A stretch of DNA of 64,000 nucleotides from Thamnidium elegans (Eukaryota; Mucoromycota; Mucoromycetes; Mucorales; Mucoraceae). The DNA is taken from contig JAIXMG010000012.1 of assembly GCA_025201345.1 (NCBI GenBank), positions 620,001-684,000 of the forward strand. The letters are read 5' to 3'. The position numbers were made by a program, and so were the translations under genes. Below are positions 63,506 to 64,000 of this stretch, one piece after another. Under the pieces are notes generated by a model. That model did not search any database. It worked only from the letters and a program-made list of their open reading frames with translations, and was not told the origin of the DNA. How positions within the stretch are numbered: the first letter of the stretch is position 1; each line of letters begins with the position of its first letter.

Positions 63506-63999
63506 TTCCGTTCCAGTAACGATGCAGATTTTTTTACTTGTGACTGAGGTTTAATTTGTTGTGTAGTTGTAGCAGTGAAAAGGGTACGATTAAAAACAGT
63601 AGAAAACGTTTGATACATTATCCAAGCAGTAAAAGAAACAGCGGAAACGCAAAACTGTACTAAATCTCTATTTGGAGTTTTTATAATTTGTTGATTTGTT
63701 AATTTTTGTTTCTTTCCAAACAACGAAGAAAATAATGCACTCTTCAAGTAAGACCCAACTTGAATGATGACGTTCCATATGTCTTCATCTTCATCATCAG
63801 AATCTTCTTCTTCTCCTTCCGAGTCCAAGTTGAAATAGCCTGCTGTAGATTTTTTATTAAATGACTCTTTTACTGGTGTCTCCGGTAAATATTTAACTTG
63901 CGTAATATTTGGATTAAATCGTACGCTTTGTTTGCCAGATTCGGATACACATTTTGACCAGTATCGATCGTTTGTTAACCAATAATCTTTTTGTAGCAT
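63463..63999 (-). CDS. Unknown protein, 3' part (reaches window edge)
   Basis: Open frame of 178 codons ending at 63463. It begins with an ATG at the window edge (63999), so more coding sequence may lie outside. Visible features: a short segment KYLPETPVKESF, an acidic patch (EGEEEDSDDEDEDIW), and one hydrophobic segment (QFCVSAVSFTAWIMYQTF) that may span a membrane. The C-terminus (STAFPYQQAAF) lies inside the foldback repeat, and its last codons are duplicated in reverse 600 bp away. Family not recognised. Confidence 0.6.
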   Translation of the reverse strand: MLQKDYWLTNDRYWSKCVSESGKQSVRFNPNITQVKYLPETPVKESFNKKSTAGYFNLDSEGEEEDSDDEDEDIWNVIIQVGSYLKSALFSSLFGKKQKLTNQQIIKTPNRDLVQFCVSAVSFTAWIMYQTFSTVFNRTLFTATTTQQIKPQSQVKKSASLLERKNTSTAFPYQQAAF

Positions 64000-64000
64000 G

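Overview
The window is nuclear DNA from a fungus, most likely an early-diverging one of the Mucoromycota (Mucorales-like). It is AT-rich, with long A/T homopolymers. Genes are densely packed on both strands and carry many short GT-AG introns (about 50-130 nt). I defined about 75 introns by splicing conserved proteins back together, and in every multi-exon model the summed exons divide by three. Opi1, Gvp36, an Ade2-type fused PurK-PurE enzyme and chitin-fungus style F-box and zinc-finger expansions all point to fungi. The species cannot be named from this window alone.

Layout. 0.1-5.1 kb: RER1, then an unusual RGS-domain/FSP1-like oxidoreductase fusion. 5.2-6.2 kb: U2AF small subunit. 6.5-7.6 kb: a decayed gene. 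7.8-11.5 kb: an unknown Ser/Pro-rich protein and VPS53, convergent. 11.7-14.5 kb: a tandem array of three paralogous two-finger zinc proteins. 15.5-19.1 kb: a BTB + CAP-Gly protein and a CS + Sel1 + membrane-anchor protein. 19.8-21.5 kb: cyclase-associated protein. 21.5-25.1 kb: a structured gap, a second gene remnant, and an F-box protein. 25.6-31.9 kb: Gvp36-like BAR protein, an alpha/beta-hydrolase-like protein and PRP43. 31.9-34.9 kb: a 3-kb gene desert. 34.9-39.2 kb: Opi1 and a large multi-C2H2 protein. 40.3-43.3 kb: CMC1 and HPRT with stop codons 8 bp apart, then a TPT/nucleotide-sugar transporter. 44.5-47.5 kb: an ankyrin-DysF-FYVE-RING protein and YKT6. 47.8-51.3 kb: accessory patch with a truncated gene abutting a repeat and an inverted duplication containing a frameshifted gene. 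51.4-58.7 kb: PCID2/Csn12 and CLP1 (divergent), a secreted wall-type protein and ADE2. 60.4-62.1 kb: an unknown acidic protein. 62.9-64.0 kb: a foldback element joined to the 3' end of a gene that reaches the window edge.

The genes fall into functional groups scattered through ordinary housekeeping territory. RNA processing: U2AF35, Prp43, Clp1, PCID2. Endomembrane traffic: Rer1, Vps53, Gvp36, Ykt6, the FYVE-RING protein. Purine supply: HPRT for salvage and Ade2 for de novo synthesis. Signalling and cytoskeleton: RGS fusion, CAP, BTB-CAP-Gly, CS-Sel1. Nothing suggests an operon. The most unusual items are the RGS-FSP1 fusion, the insertion-split CS domain, the palindromic and inverted-repeat structures near 48.6-51.2 and 62.9-63.5 kb, and the recurrent T-tract/A-tract dyads that often supply 3' splice sites.
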